In this document: positions 33,071 through 44,846 of the stretch, one piece after another
How the letters are laid out: each line of letters begins with the position of its first letter
How positions within the stretch are numbered: position 1 is the stretch's first letter
Assembly (NCBI RefSeq): GCF_022965805.1
Contig: NC_133103.1
Span: 32,489,635 to 32,553,634, forward strand
Source of the DNA: Primulina eburnea
Taxonomy: Eukaryota > Streptophyta > Magnoliopsida > Lamiales > Gesneriaceae
Direction: 5' to 3'
DNA length: 64,000 bases
Translations under genes and position numbers: made by a program
Notes under the pieces: model-generated
Database searches by the model: none
What the model was told of the DNA's origin: nothing
The model's input: the letters and a program-made list of their open reading frames with translations, nothing else

Positions 33071-33361
33071 TCCCACCCTCTTTATTGGAAGTTTCGTCCT
33101 CGAAACTTGAGCTTTATTATTCTTCGAAAAGGTAAGGATACAGGGCGCACATCTTCTTTTATAGCTCCCGTTTTGATTACCGTTTAGTATGGTTTGACCT
33201 TTGTAATTTTACATATGGAATGGTCTGGTGTCGTAGGACTTGCTCTTTGGTGTCAACAATATGGATAGGGATTTCTTCGTATCTCAATTCCTCATTCAGG
33301 TTGCCATTAAGTAGTGGAGGTGGGACCTCAAGGATATGACTCGAGTCGGGAATGTATCTTC

Positions 33362-34650
33362 TCAGCTGCGAAACGTGGAAGACGTTATAGGTGAAACCTT
33401 GACATAGGCCTTCTCTCCAACTTCAAACTCCAATGGTCTTATTTTCAAGTCAGCCCAGTGCTTTTGTCGGTCTTGTACTGCTTTAAGTTTCTCCTTGATG
33501 ATAGCTACCTTCTCAACCATGATCTGTACTAGTCCAGGCCCTGTGATGGCTTTCTCTCTGATTTTTTCCCAATACAGTGGCGATCTACATTTTCTTCCAT
33601 AAATCACTTCATAAGGGGCCATCTCTATGCTACTGTGATAACTGTTATTGTAAGCGAACTCTATTAGGGTAGACGCTCACTCCAATTTCCTTTGAAATCT
33701 AGAGCACACGCCCTTAACATATCCTCCAAGGTTTGGATTGTCCTTTCAATTTGGCCGTCATTTTGTGGGTGATAGGCCGTGCTGAGGATGACTTTGGTTC
33801 GCATGGCTTCTTGGAAACTTTTCTAGAATTAAGACAAAAATCTTTGATCCCTATCGGATAATATACTTGCTGGAACTCCATATAATCTTACTATGTTGTC
33901 CATGTACAGGCTGACTAGTTTATCTAGGTTGTAGTTCATTCGTACCTGTAAAAAGTGTGCAAATTTGGTTAGTCAGTTGATGATAACCTAGATCCCATCA
34001 TAGTTTTGTCTTGACTTCGGTAATCCTACCAAAAAATCCATTGAAATGTGCTCTCACTTCCATGTTGTGATTTCTAGTGGTTGTACGAGTCCTCCTGGTC
34101 GCTGATGTTTGGCTTTGAACTATTGACAGATTTGGCGTTTAGCGACATAGTTAGATTCATCCTTCTTCTTTCCTATTCCACCAGTAATTATGTTTCAAGT
34201 TTCGGTACATTTTGGTGCTTCTAGGGTCAATTGAGAATTTTGACTTGTGTGCCTCAGACATTACTTCTCACCGAATTTTACCGAGGTTTGGTACATACAA
34301 ACCTCCTTTCATCCACATGACACCTTTCTCATCAGCTTGAAATTCTTTGTCTTTTCCTTCTTGAATTTACTCCTTAATTTGCTATGGAAGGATCGTGATT
34401 TTGTTTCAGCTTGATGGTTTCTTGAAGGCATGGTTGAGCTGAAAAAGCCGATAAATTTACTCTTCCTATGTCTCTTCGGCTCAAGGCATCTGCTACCTTG
34501 TTGGCTTTACCCGGATGGTAGTTGATTGTTAAGTCATAATCCTTCAGAAGTTCAATCCAAGGTCTCTGCCACATGTTTAATCCTTTTTGATTGAATAAGT
34601 ATTTGAGGCTTTGTTGATCAGTAAATATTTTGTATTTATCACCATATAGA
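33362..34650 (-). pseudogene. pol: Degenerate pol (RNase H end, integrase)
   Basis: From the right: RNase H end with a [16 protein letters not shown] motif (34574-34374). Then the integrase core in several frames, with an SMDF start (about 34055), an LSDRDQRF motif (about 33850) and an [18 protein letters not shown] region (about 33770-33710). Then the integrase C-terminal part (33622-33362) with an APYEVIYGRKCRSPLYW motif. Many stops and frame changes. Non-functional. Confidence 0.85.
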
Positions 34651-34662
34651 TAGTGTCTCCAT

Positions 34663-35072
34663 ATTTATATTGCGTATATGCATGTATAACATGTTTTATA
34701 CTGGGATTCATTCTCACCGGAGTTTCCGGCTGTTGTTGTGTCTGTATGTGTGCAAGACAACAGGTGGGACAGGATCTGGGTATCGACGAGGATGAGAGAT
34801 TGATAGAGTGGTGACTTTGGGCGCAGAAGATTACTAGTGGTTTTTACTAGACATGTACTATATATGAATTGTAGTGGTAGTGAACACTAGTTTGTATTAT
34901 GAAAATAGAACAAGACTTGTATCTATTTATGTTTGAATGAAATAGAGTTGTTGCTTATGTATGATTTATATACATTTGAATTAACATTAAAAAGCAAAAA
35001 TTTTGACCCGAAATTTTTAGAAAAGATACAATAAATCCCAAACAGAATCGAGTTAGAGCCCGGGTCCCCACA
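34663..35072 (+). repeat. Truncated 5' LTR of Tekay-like element
   Basis: Matches 56552-56961 at roughly 97% by eye, ending CGGGTCCCCACA. It includes the perfect CCGGA-GTT-TCCGG hairpin (34718-34730). Confidence 0.9.
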
Positions 35073-35077
35073 ACAAG

Positions 35078-35089
35078 TGGTATCAGAGC
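35078..35089 (+). other. Primer-binding site (tRNA-iMet)
   Basis: TGGTATCAGAGC, 5 bp after the LTR end. Confidence 0.93.
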
Positions 35090-35331
35090 CGGAGGTTCTG
35101 TATACTGAGATAGAATAGAATGAGCAGGGCAGATGAGTCTTCTTCCTTGCTTTTGATGTGCTAGCATGATTTATTGCTTTCCCTATTACATCTTGTATTG
35201 TTATCTGAGTTGATTGCAGCATGTATTTGTAAAGACTGAATCAGAACCGATTCTGGATCAGAGGTATATGATAAGAGGAGAGCTGAGATAGCTTGTATAG
35301 ATTGTGTACTAATCTTGTTGAATAATCAGAT

Positions 35332-36405
35332 ATGCCGCCTAGAAGAATACCACAACCAGCTGGAGGTCAAGTGCCAGAACATGGTAGTACGTCAGGTACT
35401 CAGATGGACGTGACCGCTACACCTATGGAGACGTTATTGAAGAGGTTTCAGTCATTCCATCCCCCGACTTTGAAGGGCACGGAGAGTGCCGTGGATTGTG
35501 AGAGCTGGCTAGACGATATAGAGATGCTATTTGAATCTCTTGCTTATACAGATGAACAGAGAGTGAAGTTGATTGGGCATCAGTTACAAGAAGTGGCGAA
35601 GAGTTGGTGGCTTACCACGAAAAGAGCATTGGAGCATCGAGGGATCGATATTACTTGGAAGGTATTCAAAGATGAATTTTATCAGCGTTTCTTTCCAGTC
35701 TCCTATCGAAAAGACAAAGGGGCAGAATTTTCCAACTTGAGACAGGGGCAGTGGAACATAGAAGAGTATGTTTCCAAATTTTCTTCCTTGCTCCGATTTG
35801 CACCACACATGTCAGGAAATGATGAAGCGGTCGCCGATCAATTCATCATTGGTTTGAACCCTAATATTTTTACTTTGGTGAACACGGGACGACACAATAC
35901 CTTTTCTGATGCACTGAATAGAGTAAAAGGAGCGGAGGCTGGCTTGATTGGACAGCGAGGAGCTTCCTATAGTGCTCAGAGTCAGAGACCGCCACAGGCC
36001 GCCGCCCAGTTTACACCACCTCCTCCTCGATTTGATAGTAGAAGCAGTAGTAGTGGCAAGAAGGATTCTTTGAAAGCTAGAGGCAAGCAGTTCAAGAGAT
36101 CATGGAGCAGTTCGTCGAGCTCCAATGGGTCACGGCAGAGAGGTACTGGCCAGAGTTCAGAGTATACAGGTGTTTACTGTAGTTCTTGTGGAGGCAGGCA
36201 TACCACTGAGCAGTGTCAGAGAGTCACGGGCCGATGCAATATCTGTAGACAGCCGGGACACTTTGCCAGAGTCTGTCCCAGAGAGGTGAACAGCAAGCTC
36301 AGAGTATTGGGGCATCTGGTTCAGTATCTCAGCCGGAGCGGCAAGCATCATCTGTTCATTCCTTCCAGCCGCCACTACACAGACCCTGTCCTGAGCCAGA
36401 GGTAG
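35332..36405 (+). CDS. gag: Gag polyprotein of Tekay-like element
   Basis: 357 codons from the family start MPPRRIP. Gag core at about residues 50-200, with the KDKGAEFSNLRQGQ motif near 128-141. A proline/serine-rich linker follows, then two zinc knuckles: C283/C286/H290/C295 (CX2CX3HX4C) and C302/C305/H310/C315 (CX2CX4HX4C). After CPRE (about residue 317) the sequence stops resembling its relatives and runs to a stop at 36405, while the expected Q/P-rich tail and protease resume in another frame at about 36413. So a frameshift lies just after the second knuckle. The structural part is intact. Confidence 0.92.
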   Translation: MPPRRIPQPAGGQVPEHGSTSGTQMDVTATPMETLLKRFQSFHPPTLKGTESAVDCESWLDDIEMLFESLAYTDEQRVKLIGHQLQEVAKSWWLTTKRALEHRGIDITWKVFKDEFYQRFFPVSYRKDKGAEFSNLRQGQWNIEEYVSKFSSLLRFAPHMSGNDEAVADQFIIGLNPNIFTLVNTGRHNTFSDALNRVKGAEAGLIGQRGASYSAQSQRPPQAAAQFTPPPPRFDSRSSSSGKKDSLKARGKQFKRSWSSSSSSNGSRQRGTGQSSEYTGVYCSSCGGRHTTEQCQRVTGRCNICRQPGHFARVCPREVNSKLRVLGHLVQYLSRSGKHHLFIPSSRHYTDPVLSQR

Positions 36406-36412
36406 CCAGACA

Positions 36413-36955
36413 GTGAGCCAACCTCCCAGACAGCAGGCTCGAGTGTTCGCATTGACAGAGGAGCAGGCCCAGGATGCGCCAGACGATGTGATTTCAGGTA
36501 ACTGTTTTCTTTGCGGTTATCCTGCATATGTGTTGATAGACACAGGTGCATCCCATACATTCATTTCTGAGCATTTCAAATTGACATATGCATTGCCTGT
36601 CGAGTCATTGTCTACTGTAGTGTCTATTTCTTTTCCGTTGGGAAGTGATCCGATATCTGTGACTTCAGTTAGACATTGTATACTACAGTTTGAGGGACAT
36701 GAGATTGATTTAGACTGTGTTGTACTTGGTTTATCTGATTTTGATTGTATTGACGGGATTGACATGTTAACTAAGTACAGAGCCACCTTAGACTGTTTTC
36801 ACAAGATTGTCAGATTCAGACCTGAAATGACAGAAGAATGGAAATTCTACGGTAAGGGTTCCAGATCTCGGATTCCCTTAGTGTCTGCTCTGACTATGAG
36901 TAGATTGTTGCAGAAAGGAGCAGAGGGGTTCCTTGTCTATTCTGTAGATCTATAG
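36413..36955 (+). pseudogene. pol: Protease region of Tekay-like pol
   Basis: 180 codons in one frame. A Q/P-rich segment leads into a pepsin-type protease with the active-site DTGA (YVLIDTGASHTFIS), then the ILQFEGHEIDLDCVVL strand region and the linker toward RT. The TAG at 36953-36955 ends it before the RT. About 100 bp of the RT N-terminal region are missing near 37027. The active site is intact, unlike the D-A-G-A at about 9400. Confidence 0.88.
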
Positions 36956-39174
36956 AAATCGAACCCGGCATTGGCAGATTTGCCAGTTGTACGGGAGTTT
37001 GCAGATGTATTTCCTGACGAGATTCCAAAGAACTGAAAGCACAATTAGAAGATCTTCTAGCCAATGGATATACCAGACCTAGTGTATCTCCTTGGGGCGC
37101 ACCAGTGTTATTTGTGCGAAAGAAAGACGGTTCGATGAGATTGTGTATTGACTACCAGAAACTGAATAAGGCAACGATAAAGAACAAGTATCCTTTGCCT
37201 CGTATCGACGATTTATTTGATCAGTTGCAGGGATCTTCTATCTATTCCAAGATTGATTTACGATCTGGATATCACCAACTGAGAGTTAGAGATGTTGACA
37301 TACCGAAGATAGCATTCTGAACCAGCTATGGACATTATGAGTTTGTTGTCATGCCTTTTGGTTTAACGAATGCTCCAGCGGTATTTATGGGATTGATGAA
37401 CCGTGTCTTTCAGAAGTATTTAGATGAGTTTGTGTTTGTTTTTATCGATGATATTTTGGTGTATTCCAAGAGTATGACTGAGCATGCCGATCATTTGAGA
37501 ATTGTGTTGCAAACGCTGAGAAATGAAAGATTATTTGCTAAACTGTCAAAGTGTGAGTTTTGGCTAAGACAGGTTGTCTTCTTGGGTCATATCATATCTG
37601 GAGATGATATTTCTATAGATCCGAGTAAAGTTGAAGCTGTGATCAGTTGGCAGAGACCGACTTCTGTGCCAGAGATACGCAGTTTCATGGGTCTGGAAGG
37701 GTACTATAGACGATTCATTAAAGATTTCTCCAGTATTGCGAAGCCGATTACCCAGTTGACACAGAAGAATGCACCATTTGTGTGGTCTGAGGATTGTGAG
37801 TCTAGCTTTCTAGAGTTGAAGAAGAGACTGACCAGTGCACCTGTCTTGATGATTCCTTCAGGTACTGGTGATTTTGTTGTGTATTGTGATGCATCTCACA
37901 GAGGCTAGGAAGTGTTCTTATGCTGCGAGGACATGTGATCGCATACGCCTCGAGACAGTTGAAGACTCACGAGACCCGGTACCCAATCCATGATCTTGAA
38001 TTGGCGGCCATTGTTTTTTCTTTGAAGATCTGGCATCATTATCTGTATGGCGAGAAATTTGAAATTTACTCTGATCACAAGAGCCTGAAGTATTTGTTTT
38101 CTCAGTCAGAGTTGAACACGAGACAGCGTATATGGCCCGATTTGTTGAAAGATTTTGATTGCGAGATCAAATATTATCCAGGGAAGTCAAATACAGCAGC
38201 GGATGCCTTGAGTCGAAAGGTATGTGCCCTATCCTTATCGACGATAGGTGTTTCGAATTTAGTTGAAGATTTCTTTTTGTCTGGATTGACATTTGATACA
38301 GATAGTAGACCGCTACGACTTGCTTCGATTCAAGTTGAGCCAGATTTGATTATGAGAATCAAGGAAGCCCAAAGAACCGATCAGAATGTGCAGAAGTCGA
38401 TTGATATGGTCAGATCGGGACATCAATCAGAGTATCAGGTACATGATTATGTTCTGTATGTGAATAACCGTATTGTAGTGCCAGATGTTCCGGAATTGAA
38501 ACAAAAGATTATGTCAGAAGCGCACTGTAGTCGGTTTAGTATTCATCCCGGTGGCAGAAAAATGTACAATGACTTGAAGACACAATTCTGGTGGAAACAA
38601 ATGAAGTCAGATATTGCCGAATTTGTGTCTAAGTGCTTGAATTGCCAACAGGTGAAGGCTGAGAGAAAGAATCCCGGAGGTCTACTTCAGAGTTTGTCTA
38701 TTCCTGAATGAAAATGGGATCACATTTCCATGGATTTTGTGACAAAGTTACCTCGATCATCCCGGGGCTGTGATGCGATTTGGGTTATTATTGACAGATT
38801 GACCAAATCAGCGTGTTTTATTCCATACAGAATGACATATCGACATGATCAGATGGCTGAGATATATGTCAGAGAGGTTGTCAAATTGCATGGTGTGCCG
38901 AAGTCTATCGTATCAGATCGTGATCCATGATTCACTTCACATTTCTAGCACAGTCTGCAGCAGGCTTTAGGTACGACATTGCACCTGAGTACTGCTTATC
39001 ATCCTCAGACAAAAGGACAGTCAGAGCGGACTATCCAGACTTTAGAGGACATGTTGAGAGCTGTAGTGCTAGATTTCGGCACTAGTTGGCAAGATTCACT
39101 GCCACTTTGTGAATTCTCGTACAACAACAGCTATCAGACGAGTATCATGATGTCACCGTTTGAAGCTTTGTATG
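36956..39174 (+). pseudogene. pol: RT, RNase H and integrase of Tekay-like pol
   Basis: RT begins near 37030 after a deletion. Its [16 protein letters not shown] block is at 37105, TGA 37318-37320 replaces an Arg codon, and FIDD sits in the 37351-37908 frame. A TAG at 37906-37908 and a frame change follow. RNase H and the integrase zinc region are open at 37920-38711 (ADALSRK; HHCC near the end). Further stops at 38709 (Trp position), 38928 (Arg position) and 38946 (Trp position) lie inside integrase, whose D-D-E residues (SMDF, SDRDP, QSERT) are still visible. The reading ends at the codon split by the nested element at 39175. Confidence 0.92.
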
Positions 39175-41884
39175 TGTAAAGGCTCGTATTTGTTTTCATA
39201 ATTTTGCGGAATTATTAAAAATTTTCTAAATAAATAATTATCTTGTCTCATTTAATTAAAATAAACATGTAAATAATTTTAACTTTAAAATAACAGCGGA
39301 AGCAAATATTGTTTTAAACCAACAATTTAAAAATAATTCAACGTAAACATCAACTTAAAAATAATCCAACGTATTAAAACTGAGTTTGAATAATAAAAGG
39401 TGCATAAATTAAATCATGAGGTCCTCGGGTTTACTACTGATGTCCCAAGATCGCTCACTGGTCTCCGCCCACGGTCTCGACCTCATCAATACCTACAACA
39501 ATCAAGTCTAGTGAGTCTAAAGACTCAACATGTATATATCGTGAATAACAAGTAAATATATCATAAAATCACATGCATCATAAAAATAAAGTATCGTAGA
39601 GCGTACGGTGAAAATCGCATCATGAATAATTATAACTACATGCATATCTGAAAATTCATACGTAAAAGATTTGCTCAATAGAGCTCTGTCATAACATATC
39701 ATAATTTTCTGGTAGAGATAATGTTTCTAAGCAAGTGGCCCATAACATAACGTAAGCGCCTGATCAGACTAAACCACAGTATACTGGGCGGTAGAGATCA
39801 ATCACAGCCCTTGGACTGGATGTCCGTACCCATACATAATCATAAACCGGTCGTAAGTCACCGGGCGGAGAGGTCCTCGGTTGCGCCTACCGACTTCCAA
39901 ACCCATAAGCATAAGATGGCCACAAGACATATAGCATATACCTCAAAAATAAACATTTTATATTTTTATGCACGTAATATAATTTTAACCTTATTTTTAC
40001 CGGATGAGTTGGATCGTTCCCAGGCTTGCTGCGACTTACTAATAATAAGTGACACATGCAATAAATCTTAACTTGACAAAATTTTAACAATAGAACCAAA
40101 AACGAGATGATTCAGACAAACAACTTGATTTTTAACCATGGCTTCGTACCAACCCGAACCAACATTAAACCGACGTTTAACCAAGATTAAAAGTACCCCA
40201 AACATACTGAAAAATAAGCATAATAACTGTAAAACACGAAAATAGGTGAAAGAAATCCAAAAACATTAAACACTCTTTCGAGAGTCATTTTAGCACCTTT
40301 CACCGTAAATTCTCGTACGACCTCTAAACTCGACCAAATCACGAACGGCCATAAACATGACTTTCCAAACTCATTTAGGTACTGTCCAGGCCAAGGCCAT
40401 GGGCTAAAAGCCAACCAAGAACTCAAACCAACCTCAAAACCGAACAGCAAGTTGCTGTCAAATTACAGTAGGAACAGCTTTTGTATTTGAGGTGTAACTC
40501 TGAAATTTAATGACCAAGGGCTTGAACCACCACCCAAAGACTCTTACCAACATCCTAAGGCATGGTTCGGACCATGTCTAAGGGCTAGAAGCCAAGCACA
40601 AACCAAACCACACCCCAAAACCAAAAACACACTAGCATAGGAAAGGGAAAATTCGAATTATGCACTTGTGTTGTTGTTTAAAAATTTTTGAGGGAACTAT
40701 GAACCAAACCTTGAAAGGACGCCTTGGTCACATCCTAGACATGGTATATAAGGATTCTAATTATGGCTACAGTCCCTAGGACAGCCATGATTCGAACTCT
40801 CACCTTAAACCTACAAATGATAAAACCTTGGACTCAAATTCTGCACTTATGTAAAAGTTGCTGTCATTACTTTGTTTGTGCGTGTATGGATGTAAACTAA
40901 TGAACCAATAACACTCTAACACACTCTAATTCATGCCTAGTAGCAGCCATGTGTGCCTGGAACCGAGCAACTCCCTGTAAGCAACAAAAACACACCAAAC
41001 CGTAGCCAAGAAATTCTGTGCAGATTTTTGCTTGGATGTTGCTGTCATTTTCGTTTTGGCCACATGAATCTTGAACATATAATGTTTAAAAATATTTATA
41101 GGACTTGATTGAAGAGCAAAGAAACAACATATACATGTCTGGAATTTTTTTTTTACAAAAACAAATCAAAACGACAATACGACGCGACGGAACCGAGTTG
41201 GATTTCTCTTCTTGTTTTCTGCTGAATTCTCACGCCTCTAAGCTACTGTTTTCTGAAGTAATTCGAAGGTAATGTTGTGGAGGTGCTAGACAATGGAGAT
41301 GGCTGTTATAGGAGATGTTAAAGATGTCTTGAAGTGCATTTAGTGGAGAGTTACAAGTGCAAGAGTTGAATGGGTTTGAATTCTTTCCTTCACTCCTTAT
41401 TGCCGATTCCTTTGCTCTTATTCTTGCTGCTACTCACGATTTCAATAGCTTACAACCTGATGTATTTCGATAATGAAGGTGTGGGTTTACTAGGCAATGA
41501 AGATGAGTGTTATTGGAAGTGTTAAAGTAGCCATAATATGCATTAAGGTGGGAGGTTACAACTCAAGGAGTTGAATAGCATTTGAATTTTTTTCTCCTTC
41601 TCCTAATTGCCTTTGGTTTATTCTCCATTCTTTGCTGTAGCTTCTCGTTAGTTTGCTTGGTTAATTAGTCGAGGAAAAGTTATGTGAATTATAGTATTTG
41701 AATGTACTAATAACTAGTGAATTAAAGGTGTAGAATTATATTTTTCTTTAAAGACTAATGCAGTGATTTGAATGAGGCTTACTAAAATTTTTGAATTGTC
41801 TTAACCAAATATTATTACTACATCTTGCATGGTATAATAGTGTTTTAAATCTTGCATTTTAAATTCTTACGGTTTAATACCTTC

Positions 41885-41885
<1 letters not shown>

Positions 41886-41956
<71 letters not shown>
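41886..41956. repeat. (TA)n microsatellite in left LTR
   Basis: About 35 TA units. The partner LTR has an imperfect TA/TTTA tract at the corresponding place (53711-53790). Confidence 0.95.
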
Positions 41957-41958
<2 letters not shown>

Positions 41959-41961
<3 letters not shown>

Positions 41962-42108
41962 TTAAATACTTAAATTTTAAATAAAGCATGCCATGCAATG
42001 TTCTATTCTGAATTAATTTGTCATTCATAAAAAAAATATATAAATAAATAAATATATATAACAAATTAATTCCTGGCATGCTTTATTTAAAATTTAAGTA
42101 TTTAAATG
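41959..42108. repeat. 35-bp perfect inverted repeat (foldback) in left LTR
   Basis: Arms 41959-41993 and 42074-42108 are exact reverse complements across 35 nt, with an 80-nt loop. In the right LTR only one orientation is present (about 53755-53862), so the left LTR has an inverted duplication next to its TA repeat. Confidence 0.92.
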
Positions 42109-42441
42109 TTATGTTAATTTCTTGAATATATTATGCCTAGATTAATTTATCCTCATTTGTTTACATATTTTAAATTAAGCTTTAATTATATATTGAATCT
42201 AAAAGAATTTATTTACCAACTTAGCTCTAATTAATTAAATAAATTCTAAAACATTTTATTTCTTTAAATTAAATTATTCTTTTCCTTAAATTAAATTTAG
42301 GAATATTTTCTTATTATTAATCTTATCTCAAATATCCAACTCCGGTCCGGCCTCGCGTATTTAACTGAAAAGATAAAACTAAACTTTTGGGGTTTAAAAT
42401 AAATAGTTATGACTTGTCAAATATCAAAATGATTTAGACCC

Positions 42442-42444
<3 letters not shown>

Positions 42445-42520
<76 letters not shown>
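42445..42520. repeat. (TA)n microsatellite at left EPRV junction
   Basis: About 38 uninterrupted TA units between LTR sequence (ending CTTC) and viral coding sequence. The empty site in the partner LTR is a short ATATATATGTATATGTATATA tract (about 54189-54210). Confidence 0.95.
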
Positions 42521-42521
<1 letters not shown>

Positions 42522-42524
<3 letters not shown>

Positions 42525-43037
42525 AAAGAATTTTATGAATTTATAGAAATAAATAAAATACATATTTTATTTTTTGACTGGTTTGAAATATATGCTTCTC
42601 AAAATTCATTAAAATATCCCTTTTCTCTGAGTATAAATCCCGTTACAATAAGAAATAAAACACAAGAATGGCAAACAATAACTGATACTAGGACAATCCA
42701 ATCTAATCATCCTCCTTTAGAAGGAATTAAAATAAATATACAAAATCAACAAATAGAAGCTATTCCAATAAAAAATCCAGGAGAAAATGATAAGGTTAAC
42801 ATAAAAAATATTATAACACAAAATAATTTCACAAATGTTAATTTAAATACTATAGGAAAACAATTAGACAAATTAGAAAAATATTTACAAAAGCAACCGA
42901 TAATAAACCCTGAAAACATTGACACTAAACTAAAAAATCCCATTTTTAAACCTTACCAAATATCTAAACCTAGTGTAAAAAATATTCAAGATAATAAGTC
43001 TGAATTTATAAAAAAACATTCAAGATCAATTGAGTAG
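42522..43037 (+). pseudogene. EPRV polyprotein: movement-protein end and linker
   Basis: The open frame runs straight out of the TA repeat into about 170 codons ending at TAG 43035-43037. The first 40-50 codons (an FFDWFEIY motif, aromatic-rich) look like the C-terminus of a pararetroviral movement protein. The rest is a charged N/K/Q-rich linker. The conserved 30K-type movement core is absent, lost at the junction. The coat-protein frame follows in another phase; the change sits at an A-run near 43006-43012. Confidence 0.65.
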
Positions 43038-43041
43038 AATA

Positions 43042-43947
43042 ATGGCAACAACCAGCGGTTCTAATGAAACAATGAATCAAACTGTTCCAGATTCACCTTC
43101 ATCGGTCCCTAGAATAAATACTTTAAGTCAAGATTCTGATATCAGTGAAACTATCGAACAATTCCAAAATTCTACAAAAATCAATAAAATAAGTTGGGAT
43201 CAATTCCTACAAATTATTCCTGCTCCTGATTTAGGAGTAGTTAAATCATTGACCCAACCAAATTTTAAGGCATCTTCAGTCTATAATTGGAATATAGATG
43301 GTATGACAGAATACAACATTCTGAATTTATTACAACAAATGACTATGGCTGCAAATGCCTATAAAACCCAAATCGGAACTCAAGATAAAACTATTGCTGA
43401 GCTCCTCATTGCTGGATTCTCTGGTCAAATAAAAGGTTGGTGGGATTACTATCTCACAAACCAACAACAAGAAGATATTTTAAACTCTATAAAAACAGAT
43501 GAGGAAGGAATACCAATTCTAGATGAAAATGGTAATCCACAACAAGATGCTGTTGCAACTTTAATATTAACAATTTCTTTACATTTTATTGGAGATCCTT
43601 CACATCTAAAAGATAAAAATGCAGAACTCCTATCAAATCTGAAATGTAAAAAATTAAGTAATTTTCAATGGTATAAAAATACTTTTTTAACTAGAATAAT
43701 GCTTAGAGAAGATTCTAATCAACCATTTTGGAAAGAAAAATTCCTTGCAGGCTTACCAACTCTTCTAGGAGATAAGGTAAGAAATAAAATTAGAGAAAAC
43801 AGTGGTAAACAAATTATAGTATATAATGAATATACTTATGGTCAATTAATTAGTCTAACCCAACAAGAAGGGCTAAAAATATGCCAAGATTTAAAGTTAC
43901 AAAAACATCTAAAATGGGAAATGAAAAGAACAAAACAAGAATTGTGA
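43042..43947 (+). pseudogene. EPRV coat protein region
   Basis: About 300 codons with the caulimovirid capsid core: a YNWNIDG motif, a GWWDYYL segment, then an FLTRIM and a FWKEKFLAGLP segment. The first ATG in frame is 43042; an upstream in-frame TAA near 43003 limits it. In the family this is part of a polyprotein, so 43042 is probably not a natural start. The TGA at 43945-43947 interrupts the frame ahead of the zinc finger. Confidence 0.85.
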
Positions 43948-44679
43948 ACTTTTTGTAATCAATTCGATATAAATACTAATAAACCACCCTTAACAAAATG
44001 CTCAGAAAATTGTCAAAAAATACATAAAAAACCCTATAAGAAAAACTTTAGAAGAAATCAAAAAGATAATTTTAATCCGAAAGAAGAATTTTATAAAAAA
44101 CCAAGAAGAAAACCATTTAGAAAATTTAAAAATAACAAACAAGAATTCAAAAAATCCTTCAAAGATATTGAATGTTATAGATGCCATAAGAAAGGTCATA
44201 CGGCAAATTATTGTAGATTAAATAGGAAATTAAATGAATTAGAATTAGAAGAAGAAATATTAAATAAAATTTCAAATCTCTTAATTGATTCTTCTGAAGG
44301 AAACTCAGAAACTGAATACTGTACCAATACTGATGAATCATTAATTGATGAAATCATAACTAGTAGTGATTCTGAAAAACAAATCAATATGCTCACCAGA
44401 GATCAATCACTTCTTTTAGATATATTGAAAAATATTAACGACCCAACAATCCAAAAAGAATATTTATAAAAAATTTTAAAATCTCTTAATGACAAAGAAG
44501 AAAATAAAAAATCCCCAAGTACTTCAAAAAATACTTACGACTTAACTGAAATATTAGAAAAAAGAAAAAAGGATAAAGGAATCACAATCCAAGACTTACA
44601 AAAAGATATAAAAGAAATAAAATTAAAAATAAGAGAATTAAAAGAAAAACAGATTCAAAATACTGAAGCAATAAACTAA
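43948..44679 (+). pseudogene. EPRV coat protein C-terminus with zinc finger
   Basis: Same frame as the coat protein. It has a lysine/arginine-rich stretch, then a CCHC zinc finger (CYRCHKKGH, about 44173-44215) that binds nucleic acid in these viruses, then acidic and coiled segments. Stops are at 44467-44469 and 44677-44679. The protease frame opens from 44667, so a one-base phase change lies near 44667-44680. Confidence 0.82.
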
Positions 44680-44846
44680 TCTTACAAAATATAAATATTG
44701 AGAGTTCCACAGAAACAGAAAACGATGAAACCCAAAACGTTCAAAACATTGAAAAAATTCCTGAAGATTTTCTTTTTGTTTTAAGAGAAATAACTTCTAG
44801 AAAATACATCTTAAAAATAAATCTAGTATTTTCAGAAAATTTCAAA

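Larger units (their letters stand above)
31609..34662 (-). mobile_element. 3' half of a minus-strand Ty3/gypsy element
   Basis: An LTR (31609-33070) and the adjoining 3' part of pol on the minus strand. The element stops inside RNase H at about 34662, where the LTR of the next, plus-strand element begins. No TSD. This looks like a deletion joining two old elements. It resembles chromovirus-type gypsy elements by integrase sequence, but no chromodomain was recognised. Confidence 0.85.
39175..42444 (-). repeat. 3' LTR of LARD-like element, truncated
   Basis: Closely matches 50989 to about 54190. The last ~90 bp of the LTR (54190-54278 in the partner) are missing, replaced by a long TA repeat and the virus. 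It also has an extra inverted segment at 41959-42108. No gene. Confidence 0.9.
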
